IMG/VR virus record: IMGVR_UViG_3300046167_000023
Coordinates: 1-25,764 of that record
Origin: a virus
DNA: 25,764 bases
Reading direction: 5' to 3' (one strand)
A program made the position numbers and the translations under genes. Below the pieces are notes generated by a model, which was given only the letters and a program-made list of their open reading frames with translations, made no database searches and was not told the origin of the DNA. Below, in pieces: positions 6,454-15,581 of the stretch (positions within the stretch are counted from its first letter, which is position 1; every line of letters begins with the position of its first letter).

Positions 6454-8415
6454 TTATTCTCCGCTTTGTGCGCCGTAAGTTGTCAGGCCGAAAGTCACAA
6501 GCGCGTCCGTTATCTGTTGCGCGCGTGTTGGGTCTTGAAGCCGCTTGGCCTCTTGTAACAGAACAGGCACCAGTCTGTCACGATCTACGCCCTGCATCGA
6601 CAGTAACTCACCAATCTCTCGATTTAGGTTTGACCGCTTGGCCCCATAAAGCACCTCGTCGATCATACGGTTTACTGGGTCGGCGAACATCCCTTGATAG
6701 GCGCGCGCGATGGGTGACGGTTTGCGCATGCTGTCTGGTTCTCTGATGTCGGCCAAACTTTCTGCAGCCTCTTCTCGGAAAGCAGTTTGCGATCCGGCCA
6801 AAACATCGCCGCGCGTGCCGGAAAACTCTTTTTCGGCAAACAGCCTCTGCGTGACCGCATCCGCGTCCGGCTTGCCAAGCAGAAGCTGCAACTTCTCGCG
6901 GTTCCAAGACTTGTCAAATTGCTGCCACGCAGATGCCGCGTCGCTTCTTGACGTACCCATAAGGGCGGCAATGTATTCTCTCGCGCCTTTCACATATGCG
7001 TCACGCTCAAGCGGCTTCATTTTATCAAGCATTGCCTTCAAGTCTTCTGGCGAAAGCGCGGATGTCGGGCCGCCAGCGAACACAGAACGCCCATTGTCCA
7101 CCGCACGCTCAATCTGTGAGCTTTCGGCGTATCCGGCGCGCGCTGTAGCGTAGTTTGGTATTTCATCAAGACGCCTGTCCATATCATCTAATATGGGCAT
7201 CAACTGCCTGACTTTATTATTCTGCCCAGCTATTCTGGCAGACGTAATCGCGTCGCCCAAGGCGCTGCGGGCGTTGTGCAGCTTAGATGCCGAAACCGGC
7301 CCCTCCTTACCCAGATCACGCAAAACGGCGTTTAAACCGCTTCTGACGTTGGCTGCAGCGTCGTCTGCCATCATAACCAAGCCAGAACGCAACGCGCTGA
7401 CGTCGAACTCTGCGCCGCTCTGCATAGCAGCATCATACATTGGCCCAAGCTCAGAAGACTTGCGCATGGCCTGCGCTGCGCGCTCTTCAGACGCTGCAAT
7501 CGCGGGGCCGATACGCTCAGACATAACTTGTTCTACGCGCTCTCCTGCACCGCCTGCGCGCTGCTCAAGCTGCCTGCGTAAGACGTCTGCGCCCTCGCCC
7601 TGCATGGTGGCCAACCCCTGCGCCATGCTGCGCGGAGATCCTGCAATGTCTGCGACTGTTCCCTCTGGGCCAAGTGAGCGTAAATACGCTTGAATATCTT
7701 GGCCAGCCACCTGTGGCCTCTGCAGCGCACGGCCAACTCTGCGCAGCGCAGCCCCGCTGAATCCCTCTTCGCCGCCGCGTACTATGTTTTGAATGCCTCT
7801 GGTTGTTGCGCCAGCCACGCGACCCGCCACTGGCGCAGCAGCGCCAATCGTTGCTCCTGCTGCTGCAGTAAACGGCGAAACCTCTGCCATGCGTGGCCCG
7901 AAGCCACCTTCGCCGCCAGCGAACTCTGGGAGCGTCGCTGTCGCTGCACCTGTGCCTGCGCCAGTTGCAACCTTCCCTGCCGTTCCTAATCCTCTAGCCA
8001 AACGCATAGACGTGCCAACAGGCAACACTGCACCCGCAACGCCGCCTGCGACTTCGCCTTTAGCAAACTGCTCTGGGGCCAGAAGCTGCGCCGCCTCGTC
8101 GCGCTGGCGTACAAGGTCACGATATTTTGCATATGCTGCCTTTGCGCCTTCAATGTCGCGCTTGCGGATTAACTCGTTTGCCGCTTGGTATGCGCCAGCG
8201 ATCTCGTCAGCCAAACCTAAGCTGACGCCTTTCTGCGCGCCGCGATATGTGGCGATGGTTTCAATTTCAGCCTGCCTTGCTGGCTTGCGTTTTTTACGTG
8301 CAGCGTCCAGCGCCTTCTGGCCGTCTTCGCTTATCGTTCCGGCGGCCTCAAGCTTTTCCAATGCGGCGATCGCCGCTTGAACATTAGAGGCTTCGGCGTA
8401 TGTCATATCAGCCAT
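6454..8415 (-). CDS. Putative internal virion / ejection protein, 653 aa
   Basis: This large, helical, Ala-rich protein has no recognised enzyme motif. Residues 1-115 are charged helices (YAEASNVQAAIAALEKLE; YRDLVRQRDEAAQLLAPE). Residues 120-205 are a Gly/Ala-rich, weakly hydrophobic stretch (GEVAGGVAGAVLPVGTSMRL; AAAGATIGAAAPVAGRVAG) of the kind that may insert into membranes. Residues 225-620 are long helices (LQRPQVAGQDIQAYLRSLG; NIPNYATARAGYAESSQ-like region). The pattern, a large internal protein with an amphipathic glycine-rich centre next to the portal gene, resembles P22 gp16/gp20-type ejection proteins in kind, not in recognisable sequence. GGAGGT lies 4 nt before the ATG, inside the end of the preceding gene. 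The function is inferred from composition and position. Confidence 0.7.
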   Translation of the reverse strand: MADMTYAEASNVQAAIAALEKLEAAGTISEDGQKALDAARKKRKPARQAEIETIATYRGAQKGVSLGLADEIAGAYQAANELIRKRDIEGAKAAYAKYRDLVRQRDEAAQLLAPEQFAKGEVAGGVAGAVLPVGTSMRLARGLGTAGKVATGAGTGAATATLPEFAGGEGGFGPRMAEVSPFTAAAGATIGAAAPVAGRVAGATTRGIQNIVRGGEEGFSGAALRRVGRALQRPQVAGQDIQAYLRSLGPEGTVADIAGSPRSMAQGLATMQGEGADVLRRQLEQRAGGAGERVEQVMSERIGPAIAASEERAAQAMRKSSELGPMYDAAMQSGAEFDVSALRSGLVMMADDAAANVRSGLNAVLRDLGKEGPVSASKLHNARSALGDAITSARIAGQNNKVRQLMPILDDMDRRLDEIPNYATARAGYAESSQIERAVDNGRSVFAGGPTSALSPEDLKAMLDKMKPLERDAYVKGAREYIAALMGTSRSDAASAWQQFDKSWNREKLQLLLGKPDADAVTQRLFAEKEFSGTRGDVLAGSQTAFREEAAESLADIREPDSMRKPSPIARAYQGMFADPVNRMIDEVLYGAKRSNLNREIGELLSMQGVDRDRLVPVLLQEAKRLQDPTRAQQITDALVTFGLTTYGAQSGE

Positions 8416-8416
8416 G

Positions 8417-9994
8417 TTAACCTCCGCTCGGTGGGTTTAGCATTTTAAGCGCTTCTTCTTCTGTCATGGACGGCGTGGGTATATCTGCGCCGCTGCCAAG
8501 AAGACCCCTGACACTCTCAAACGGATCTGGCAGGGCGGCGATAGCCTCTTCTGCCTGCTGAATGCTAAAGTTTGGATCAGTAAGCGCTCTAGACGCGATG
8601 CGTCCTACGCTTTGGTTGTGCTTAGTAATTGCAACCATGCTGCCAATAATAAGCTTGTTACCGTTTGGCTGGTTTTGGATGGCGGGCAAAGACGCCTTAT
8701 ACAAAGCCAAGTCTGCATCCGAAATAACGCCAGAACCGGCTGGCCTCTGCGCTGGCACAAGCTGGCTTATTATGGCTTCCGCTGCCGCCGCAGGGCCGCT
8801 TCTAAAGTCTACGCCAAAATATTGGTTTGCGCGTGACAAGAAACCTGCGCTTAATCCGGTGTCGCTTTCATCAAGCAGGTCGCTTAATAACTCAATTCTG
8901 CCAAGATTAGCTGAAGCATCGCGGCCAGCTGCAGCCATTTCGGCATAATTTCTACCCAGCTCTTTCTGGCCATACTCTTGGAACGTTCCATCACCGCCCA
9001 CATTAACACTTGTCGCGCCAGCTTTGCTGATGGCCGTCTTGTAGTCGAGGAATGTACCCTTGAAACCATCCTTAACAGCTTGAGCATATTCTCTCATGCC
9101 CGCTGTGCTTGTATCCTTCGGCGTCTCCAGCGACTTACTGACCAGCGCATTCATAATATCCTTTGCGCCGATTGCCCCGCTCTCCACGGCATCAGCATAA
9201 TCGTTGTACCCCATCCTGCGCAGATACTCGACCGTCTTGTTCTTCGTTGCAGTCGCCTGCCGCTGCGTGCCGCGCGCCCTGATCGCCTCGCCAGCCCGCA
9301 TCTGCGGCATGATGAGCGGATCGAGCGCCGCAGCAAATTGCTCCGCTCTGCTTAGGCCGGTTGTCGGGCTTTGCTTGCCAAGGTAATCCATGATGCCGCC
9401 TAAGCCGCCTCTGCGCTGCTGCGGCGCTGCCGCTGCCTGCGGGCGATCCTGCCGTAGCGCTGACAGTGGCGCGCGTGGCGCTGTTCGTGGTGCCGTTCCG
9501 CTGGCCAGCATCTGCATGCGCAGCTCTTCTTCGCGCGCCCTATCCATTGGAGTTGCCATGTCTTTTCCTTTCGGCAAAATATCCTCACCAATCATGTTGG
9601 CTATTGATGACAGCTTTGCGCCATAATTTGGATCAGTCGCGTACCCCGACGCGCCCATCGCAGCTATTTGATCGCTTAGCGTTTTGGCCTTCAGCACCGG
9701 CTCATATCTTTTGTTGCCGGTGATGAAGCTGGCGTAGTCGTCAAAGCTTTGCTGCGGGTTCTCGTAAGCCCTAAACTCTGACGGCTCCACAACCATCTTC
9801 CCGTCAAAAAACTCTTCAGACGGGAAAACTTGCCCCGCTCCTTTTATGCCAAAGTAATTGGAGTTTGGCGCAGATTTTCCATAGCCAGTTTCTAATGCAG
9901 ACTGCGCCAAAACCAGACGCGGATCTAAACCCGTGCGCTCGCTTACCCTGCGAGCGTATGGCATCATGGCCTTGAAGAACTCTTCTGGCGTCAT
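8417..9994 (-). CDS. Virion protein with N-terminal glucosaminidase (GH73) domain
   Basis: In this 525-aa protein, residues 1-145 form a FlgJ/GH73-type glucosaminidase domain. It has LDPRLVLAQSALETGYGKSA at 23-42, where Glu35 is the expected catalytic acid, then NSNYFGIKG at 44-52, FRAYENPQQSFDDYASFI at 74-91, and GYATDPNYGAKL at 117-128. The domain cuts glycan strands of peptidoglycan. A long Ala/Arg-rich linker (150-200) leads into a helical C-terminal half (230-525) with no known domain. The gene lies among internal virion proteins, far from the lysis cassette. A wall-piercing enzyme used at DNA entry is therefore more likely than the lysis endolysin. It starts 3 nt after the preceding stop, with GAGG 6 nt before the ATG. 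Confidence 0.85.
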   Translation of the reverse strand: MTPEEFFKAMMPYARRVSERTGLDPRLVLAQSALETGYGKSAPNSNYFGIKGAGQVFPSEEFFDGKMVVEPSEFRAYENPQQSFDDYASFITGNKRYEPVLKAKTLSDQIAAMGASGYATDPNYGAKLSSIANMIGEDILPKGKDMATPMDRAREEELRMQMLASGTAPRTAPRAPLSALRQDRPQAAAAPQQRRGGLGGIMDYLGKQSPTTGLSRAEQFAAALDPLIMPQMRAGEAIRARGTQRQATATKNKTVEYLRRMGYNDYADAVESGAIGAKDIMNALVSKSLETPKDTSTAGMREYAQAVKDGFKGTFLDYKTAISKAGATSVNVGGDGTFQEYGQKELGRNYAEMAAAGRDASANLGRIELLSDLLDESDTGLSAGFLSRANQYFGVDFRSGPAAAAEAIISQLVPAQRPAGSGVISDADLALYKASLPAIQNQPNGNKLIIGSMVAITKHNQSVGRIASRALTDPNFSIQQAEEAIAALPDPFESVRGLLGSGADIPTPSMTEEEALKMLNPPSGG

Positions 9995-9997
9995 GTG

Positions 9998-11098
9998 TTA
10001 CCTCGGCATCCCCATAATTGTCTGGAAGTAATTAAACAGACCCGGAGTGAACGATTCAGTCGTCGTTGACTGATCTGGCGTCTGTCCAAGCGCCGCCAAT
10101 GGCGCTGCGAGCGCTGCCTGCGGTGCGCCTGTGTAGCCTGCATATTGGCCGCGCGCCGCGTCGATAAGCGCCTGCTGCAATCCTTGCTGCATAAGACCCT
10201 GCTGCATCTGCTGCTGCTGGATCGCTTGGCCAGTGCCGAATGCCTGCTGGCCAAGTCCAGCGAGCTGCCCTGCCGCACCCAAACGCGTTCCCATTGCGGA
10301 TTGCTGCGCTGCCAAGTTTTGCGCCTGAGCAGATGCCGCCTGCTGAGCCGCGTATTGCGCAGCAGCGTTTTGCGCCGCCACATTGGATGCTTGAACTTGC
10401 TGGCCGCGAGCAATGTTTGCCGCCTGCGCCTGCTGCAGCGATCCAACGCCAAAGCGCTCGGCAGCTTGACGCGCCGCGACGTTTGCCGCTTCCGTTGCCG
10501 CTCGCTGGCCAATGTCAAACTGAGCCGCGCCCATCGCCTGCTGGAACCCTTGCTGACGTAAACGCGCCGCCGCGTCTGCCGCCTGCTGCCCGTATTGCGC
10601 GCGCGTTTCCGCTTCCGCAACGCCTTGGCGTGACCCGCCAAACGCTCTTGCGCGCTGGGCTTGCGCGCCCTGCACGTTGAGCGCCTTTTCCTGCGCAGAC
10701 GCAATATCGCGCATGGTCATGTCGATGACTTCCTGCTGATACGGCGACTGATACTGGCTGATGTCAGTCGTTGCGAGCTGCTGAGCCGCTGCCTGCGATG
10801 GCTGGTATGCGAAGCCAGTTTGCTGTCCGGCGACGGCTTGCTGGGCTGGCGTATATCCGACCGCCTCGATCTGGCGTGGCGTGAAACCGAGGCCGCTTTG
10901 CGCGGTTCCCATCGCCTGCTGCAATGCGCCAGCCGCTGCTTGGTTTACGTTAAACCCAGCAGTCGGGGCCAATGCAGGCGGCGCGGGCTGCGCTGCCGGT
11001 TGCGCTGTCGGGGCGATTGGCATCATACCGAGCTGCGGCCCTGCGCCTGCTACTGGCATCGCTACCTGACCGCCACCTTTTGCACCTTGTCCAGCCAT
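9998..11098 (-). CDS. Ala/Gln-rich internal virion protein, 366 aa
   Basis: This low-complexity protein is built mainly of Ala and Gln. Residues 1-50 are Gly/Ala/Pro-rich. DISQYQSPYQQEVIDMTMRD at 112-131 and RARAFGGSRQGVAEAETRA at 150-168 are the conserved landmarks, followed by long AAQ-rich helices (GFQQAMGAAQFDIGQRAATE and similar) and an aromatic C-terminus (GLFNYFQTIMGMPR). Proteins with the SPY-Q-x-VID-x-(T/A)-x-x-DI plus AFGGSRQG pair are common in marine phages as unassigned tail or internal proteins, from memory. A helical ejection or tail-tip role is likely. The ATG at 11098 lies in the previous stop (TAATG) with AGGAG upstream. An in-frame start 42 nt earlier would sit inside the upstream gene. 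Confidence 0.72.
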   Translation of the reverse strand: MAGQGAKGGGQVAMPVAGAGPQLGMMPIAPTAQPAAQPAPPALAPTAGFNVNQAAAGALQQAMGTAQSGLGFTPRQIEAVGYTPAQQAVAGQQTGFAYQPSQAAAQQLATTDISQYQSPYQQEVIDMTMRDIASAQEKALNVQGAQAQRARAFGGSRQGVAEAETRAQYGQQAADAAARLRQQGFQQAMGAAQFDIGQRAATEAANVAARQAAERFGVGSLQQAQAANIARGQQVQASNVAAQNAAAQYAAQQAASAQAQNLAAQQSAMGTRLGAAGQLAGLGQQAFGTGQAIQQQQMQQGLMQQGLQQALIDAARGQYAGYTGAPQAALAAPLAALGQTPDQSTTTESFTPGLFNYFQTIMGMPR

Positions 11099-13054
11099 TA
11101 TGCTTCTCCTCGTATTGCGCGGGGCTTGAGCATGCCGCACACGCGGCTAAACGGCTCGCCAATCGCCATAATAATTTTGCCGACCACATTCGGCTTGTGC
11201 TTCTCTGGGCGCTGCCTATGCGCCATCTCTGCCGCCCACGCCTTAACAATGGGCCACATAACTGCGCGAGCGACTTTGGCCCCGCGTGTATCCTTCTGTA
11301 TATACTCAGCCAGTGGAGCAGCCCACGCGTGATAGCCTTCCATAAGCTCAGGATCATTACGGTGCAGCCACACGCCGTAGCGCTGATCTAAGCGCCAGAT
11401 TTCGCGCGGCAAGTATCCGAGGCTGTAATATGCAGAGCAAAGCACGGTGTCTAATCCACCGCCACCGCCACCACCGCCACCGCCGCCGCCAGCTGTAGGC
11501 TTTACGGGAGGGGCTATCGCAGCAGCGGGCGTTCCGGTTAATTCTTCAGCTTCACCCGCATAATCGGTAATCCCTAAAGCGTCTCCAATCGAGCCAAAGA
11601 AGTCTCCAACAGCGCCAAAATCCCCAACACCATCTGCGCCGCCGCCTGATAAAAAATTACCTGAGTCTGAGGCTGGAGTTGATATAATTGGCGTGTCATT
11701 ATCATTGCTTGATGCAAGGTATGCGCCAGTTGACGCGTCATAAACCATGTTTGGCGGCGCTGCGGCAATCATCTCTGCAACGGTCGGGTTTTCAATCGGG
11801 TTATTTACACCACCAACCTGATAGGAGTCATCAAGCAATATCTGACCAAGCAATGTATTCGCCGCCAAGCCAATTAAACCCCCTTCAATATCGCTCATTA
11901 CCTGCTGGCCCATTGACGCTTCGCTTGTGTCGGTTATCCCTTCGGCGGGGTTTGTAATCACCGTGGAAGCCTGCGCATTTGGTGACGGCGAATATGCCGC
12001 CTGATTTGCCGCGCCCAAAGCGTCATAGAGCGGGTCTGACGTAGTGGGCTGTGACACTGGCGTTAAGTATGCTCCGTAGTCTATTTCTGGGGTGGCGGCT
12101 GCTGTGCTGAACTCTCCGGCTTCGCCTATATTATAAACGTCTTGCGGCTCTAACCCCAATATTGCCTGCTCGCCTTCAGCAAGTGGCCTTCCCTCTATCG
12201 GCGTATACCCAATCTCATCTATCGCTGCGCTAATTGCGGGGTCTAATGTGTAGTCGCTGGGAACTGTTGGCGGCAAAAATGCATCAACACCTGTTGCATC
12301 AATTATTTCTGGCGTTATGCCAAGCCCAGTTGACTGCCCTGTCGGATCTTGCGCTGCCTGCGCCGCTTGGTAATCGTAAACGGTTTGAAACGCCTCATTG
12401 TATTGCGGGTTTGTGGGGTCAGTTGCCATTATTTGCTGAGCAATCTGAACCTCTGGCGGCGCGATATTAAATATTTGGTCATTAGGCTGCACAGCCAAAT
12501 TTGGATTGGCAGCAAAGCTTGTAGTCTCAAACGTAACATTTTGCGGCCCCGCAGCTGCCTGCGCCTGTGCAATCGCAAGCTCGTTTGCGCGATCTGCCGC
12601 GCGGATGTCTGCCATCGTACCCATAGTGCTGTAATCCACAGCAGGCTGCACGCGCGTTCCTGCTTGGCCTGTCACTGGATCAATGAAAAAGCTCTCAATG
12701 TATTGCGCCTGCGCTGGGCGCTGCGCGGCAAGCTCGTCAACGGCCTGCTGGTACAATGGAGCTGCGCTATATCCGCGTACACCGCCAGCAAACTGTGTTG
12801 GCTCCGGCATGCCGCCCATAATATCAGCTTGCGTTGTTGGCGTTCCCAACCCAAACGCAGACGCAACGTCAGCGGTCTGCTGGAAGCCAGCCTGCTGGAA
12901 CGGCGTAAACGCGGCAACATCTGGGCCCGTAATATGGCACGTATCCAATCTGGCTGATGCCTTCGGCTTTTGCCAAATTACGGCGCGCAGCCTCTTCAAT
13001 GTATTCTGGGATCGTAACTGATGACGTTGTTGACCCGCCCTTGCCGCCTGCCAT
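11098..13054 (-). CDS. 651-aa virion protein with poly-Gly linker, frameshifted
   Basis: The N-terminus (MAGGKGGSTTSSVTIPEYIE, then NLAKAEGISQIGYVPYYGP) and the body (DVAAFTPFQQAGFQQTADVA onward) lie in different frames. Removing one base in the GGGCCC tract at 12923-12928 joins them after residue 44, and the total length fits 652 codons plus 1 nt. The joined YVPYYGPDVAAFTP motif is what I expect in this marine-phage family, so the frameshift is probably an error. The middle (45-520) is Ala/Gln/Pro-rich and disordered-looking. Residues 522-533 are twelve glycines. The C-terminal 118 residues (SLGYLPREIWRLDQRYGVWL; DPELMEGYHAWAAPLAEYIQ) form a conserved domain of unknown role found at the ends of phage virion proteins. 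The ATG lies in the previous stop (TAATG). Confidence 0.75.
11455..11490 (-). repeat. GGN simple repeat encoding twelve glycines
   Basis: Twelve consecutive glycine codons, a mix of GGC, GGT and one GGA, form an imperfect (CCACCG)n tract on the plus strand. It encodes the flexible linker between the disordered body and the conserved C-terminal domain of the 651-aa protein. Such a tract can slip during replication, so linker length may vary between related phages. Confidence 0.85.
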
Positions 13055-13416
13055 TATTCAAACTCCTTCACATATGAGGCGTGCAGTGGCACCCAGCCAT
13101 GCGCCTTCAGTGGTTTCTTCCAGCCAAACCGGCCCGTCATGGTCAACGCAGAGCATCCTTGCGCTTTTGCCCATGCTATCACATCTTCATGCATTTCTAA
13201 AATCTGATCCAACTCGCCGCCGCCAAGAAACACGTTTAAAACTTTCTTTCTCGGATATACCACTATTTCGGTCACTATGCACCCCCTCGGCGTGGGCCAG
13301 AGCTGCATCGTTCCCTTGTATATACCTTCGGCCACGTCGATGAAGTCATGCGTGCCGCCGGAATACTCCAAGGCAGCCTCAATCCAGTCACGGCATCTCT
13401 CCAGCTCTTTATCCAT
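13054..13416 (-). CDS. Small GNAT-like conserved phage protein, 120 aa
   Basis: The 120-aa soluble protein starts MDKELERCRDWIEAALEYSG. It contains VAEGIYKGTMQLWPTPRGCI, then a beta strand plus VYPRKKVLNVFLGGGELDQI, then EDVIAWAKAQGCSALTMTGR and FGWKKPLKAHGW. The order strand, KVLN-(V/I)-FL-x-G-G, helix, WAK-x-x-GC-x-x-(L/V), GR-x-GW, L-x-x-x-GW resembles a shortened GNAT acetyltransferase fold. It matches a family seen beside tail hub genes in marine phages, from memory usually called hypothetical. No acetyl-CoA-binding R/Q-x-x-G-x-G/A loop is clear, so activity is doubtful. The start overlaps the upstream gene by 8 nt. Its TAA contains the A of the next start (TAATG). Confidence 0.72.
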   Translation of the reverse strand: MDKELERCRDWIEAALEYSGGTHDFIDVAEGIYKGTMQLWPTPRGCIVTEIVVYPRKKVLNVFLGGGELDQILEMHEDVIAWAKAQGCSALTMTGRFGWKKPLKAHGWVPLHASYVKEFE

Positions 13417-14072
13417 GAAGCCTCGTAATTGCTAAGGTTGACGCGGGTATCGCTGGCACCGGCGAAGACGCTGCGGTGTAATTCAGAAAGCCGCTTGTGC
13501 TGTCGATCATGTAATTCACTTCCAAGTAGTCATTCGCCGCAACAGTGAATATCTGCGTGCGCGACGTGACCAGCGTGGCGTTATTCTGGTGCAGCGCAGT
13601 GGTCATGCCGCTGTCTGCCACGTTGGTTCCGTTTACGCTGGGCCAAAAATAGAAGTGAACAGGTGCTGGCTGACGTTGATGATATTTGCGCCGAGAACGA
13701 TACAACATATTGGCCCGCCTCCTCGAACACGATGCGCGACGCTGGCGTGCCTTGCGTGATGCCGTCATTGCCTGTGGGCGCATCATATGTGAGCTTGTAC
13801 GCCGTGTTGGCGGCAACAGGCGTGACGTCAGACGTCAGGATGAAATCAGCGTGGCCATCTTCCAGCACAACTTGCCGCCACTCGCCGTTTTTGCTGACAA
13901 CAGGATACAAGTTTGTGCGATCCCACATCAGCACGCCATCTTCTGCTGCGCTTTCGCTGCCCGTCTGCTGCACAAGCGGTGATCGCGTCTGACCAAGATA
14001 GAGCATCATGCGCCGCGCCCATGACTTCCAGTCATCGCCCTGCGGCTCTGGTGCGCGGTACTGCTGCGTCAT
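13409..14072 (-). CDS. 220-aa beta-rich fibre-like protein, frameshifted
   Basis: The N-terminal frame (MTQQYRAPEPQGDDWKSWAR; DGVLMWDRTNLYPVVSKNGE; VVSFSAQISSTSAS) and the C-terminal frame (VHFYFWPSVNGTNVADSGMT; YLEVNYMIDSTSGFLNYTAA; ASTLAITRLHG) differ by one base. Removing a single A near 13661 (plus strand) gives a continuous SAST-VHFYFWPSVNGTNVADS and a length of 221 codons, so the break is probably a sequencing error. The joined second half, a repeated F-x-x-(S/A)-x-Q and (V/I)-x-(F/L)-W-x-x-x-NG-(T/S)-x-V-x-x-S pattern, is the jelly-roll-like domain common in phage tail or head fibres. Its partner is probably the adjacent hub protein. It overlaps the upstream stop by 4 nt (ATGA). Confidence 0.75.
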
Positions 14073-15550
14073 CTACGTCCACCCGCAACAGTGTCCAGTC
14101 GGTTTATGCCAACGCGCCAGTCGGCAAGCCTTGCCCCGTCAACGCGCATCCGCACCTGACGGCCAGTGAAGCGCATGCTGGTTGGGTTGGCCATGCTAAA
14201 CGGCCCGTATGATCTCTCGGTGCCGTTTGGATAGAAACGCGTCTTAAACGTAGCGCTGACATCGCCTTGCGTTTTTTCGTCTGGGATCATCTCCGTCACG
14301 CTAATGACGTTATCGCCGGTGCCAAGCATAATCGGGCCAGTTTCCGCGAACGGCGTCAGGCCGCCATACTCGAACCCGATCTCATGCTCGTATATCTTCT
14401 TGTCTGACGGATCAAACATCATCGGCTGCCTGAATGTGCCGGAGTCAGATCCTGCCGTGCGCGCCAGCTCGCCAATAGACCACGTGTTCTCGACGTAATT
14501 ATACACGGCGTATCTGTTGTTTTCGTTTGATGAGCTGGACGGGTAGAACCACCATATCTCGCCAAAGTCGCCATTTGACATGGCAAACGCCTTGCTGATT
14601 TGCGCGCGGTTGATGTCGTTAAACACGTAGTCAGACACGTCGCTCTGGATCTCTTGCACGCCGCCGCCGGTGTAGGCGTAAAACGCATGCACGCCCATCC
14701 AGAAGCACCCAGCGTCAACCTTGGCATATGCAAGATTAGCCGCAAGCCCGCAGGCTGCGCCAACGCGCTCAATGCCGTACACATATGGCGGGCCAATATA
14801 GTTGGCCACATGCGCGTCTGTCGTTGTCAGGATAAGCGTCTGCCCGCGAACATTCACGCCAGCCATAATCTGCCCGCTCGTCTGCAGCTCAAGATCGCCA
14901 GCCTCGTTTGTCGCGGCAGGCGTCCACGTCGTATTGTCTTCGCGGTCAGACCACTGCACAAGGCGCGGATTGCCGCCTGCGCCGAGACACATCAAAAAGC
15001 GCTCTGCCGTGACAACAATGCTGCGGTTATTAACTGGCGCGTTGGCGACCTGCGCGGCAATCGTGCCGGTGTTAAGCTGCCATTCGTAAACCTTGCCGTC
15101 GTCTTCGTTATTGGCCAGCAAGTATTCGCCCCACGGCTGCAACGCCCAAGCGGTCGCTGGCTGGATGCGTACAGTGTCTGGCCGCGCAACGCCGTATGCG
15201 TAGCTGCCAAATAAGCCGCCGCCGTATCCAGTAAACGCTATAGCGTCTTCGCGGCCAGCGGTCAGGCCGCTCGGCGTGATGTCGAATTGGTTTCCTGCGC
15301 TGTTGTAGACGTAAAGCTTGTTATACGTTCCGGCAGCAATCCAGCGGTCGCTGCTGTTGTCGATCCACGTTGTCATGCCGCGCGTGATCGCAGCGGTTGC
15401 CGTGTCAGATCTCTTACGCCAACCCTTGACCGGCTGCATCGTGCCGTCGATCCAACGTATCAAGCTTGCATCGCGCCAGCGGCCCATGCTCTGCAAGTCG
15501 GTGCCGTTGCGGTAAACCCCAGCGGGTACGTCTAATCTAATCAGAGCCAT
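14069..15550 (-). CDS. Tail hub / DNA stabilisation protein, P22 gp10-like
   Basis: The 493-aa beta-rich protein begins MALIRLDVPAGVYRNGTDLQ and contains MGRWRDASLIRWIDGTMQPV, TRGMTTWIDNSSDRWIAAGT, and LVQWSDREDNTTWTPAATNE at about 197-216. LILTTTDAHVANYIGPPYVY and CGLAANLAYAKVDAGCFWMG come later. The early 'G-x-x-x-R-WID' modules, the 'VQWSD-x-(E/D)-x-x-TTWTP' motif and the switch to 'NG-(D/E)-x-x-EIWWFYPS-S' are typical of the gp10-like packaged-DNA stabilisation family, which plugs the tail below the adaptor. The start at 15550 has GAGG upstream. A longer frame from 15610 would begin inside the terminator region. It follows a terminator and a promoter-like site, and its gene order (hub, then fibre) fits a short tail. 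Confidence 0.78.
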   Translation of the reverse strand: MALIRLDVPAGVYRNGTDLQSMGRWRDASLIRWIDGTMQPVKGWRKRSDTATAAITRGMTTWIDNSSDRWIAAGTYNKLYVYNSAGNQFDITPSGLTAGREDAIAFTGYGGGLFGSYAYGVARPDTVRIQPATAWALQPWGEYLLANNEDDGKVYEWQLNTGTIAAQVANAPVNNRSIVVTAERFLMCLGAGGNPRLVQWSDREDNTTWTPAATNEAGDLELQTSGQIMAGVNVRGQTLILTTTDAHVANYIGPPYVYGIERVGAACGLAANLAYAKVDAGCFWMGVHAFYAYTGGGVQEIQSDVSDYVFNDINRAQISKAFAMSNGDFGEIWWFYPSSSSNENNRYAVYNYVENTWSIGELARTAGSDSGTFRQPMMFDPSDKKIYEHEIGFEYGGLTPFAETGPIMLGTGDNVISVTEMIPDEKTQGDVSATFKTRFYPNGTERSYGPFSMANPTSMRFTGRQVRMRVDGARLADWRVGINRLDTVAGGRR

Positions 15551-15581
15551 CGTTGCCTCGTTGGTGTTGCGCGCTTGCCGC

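Noticed and set aside
7793-8380. 195-residue open frame on the plus strand
   Set aside because: It mirrors the 653-aa ejection protein, is Ala/Pro/Ser-rich as expected of an opposite-frame shadow in GC-rich DNA, and has no ribosome-binding site.
10661-11332. 223-residue plus-strand frame
   Set aside because: It lies opposite the Ala/Gln-rich and 651-aa protein genes, is Arg/Leu/Cys-rich with no familiar motif, and would conflict with tightly coupled minus-strand genes.
13409-14072. Programmed +1 frameshift making two fibre forms
   Set aside because: There is no slippery or stop codon at the junction, and similar one-base insertions occur in two other genes, so sequencing error is simpler.
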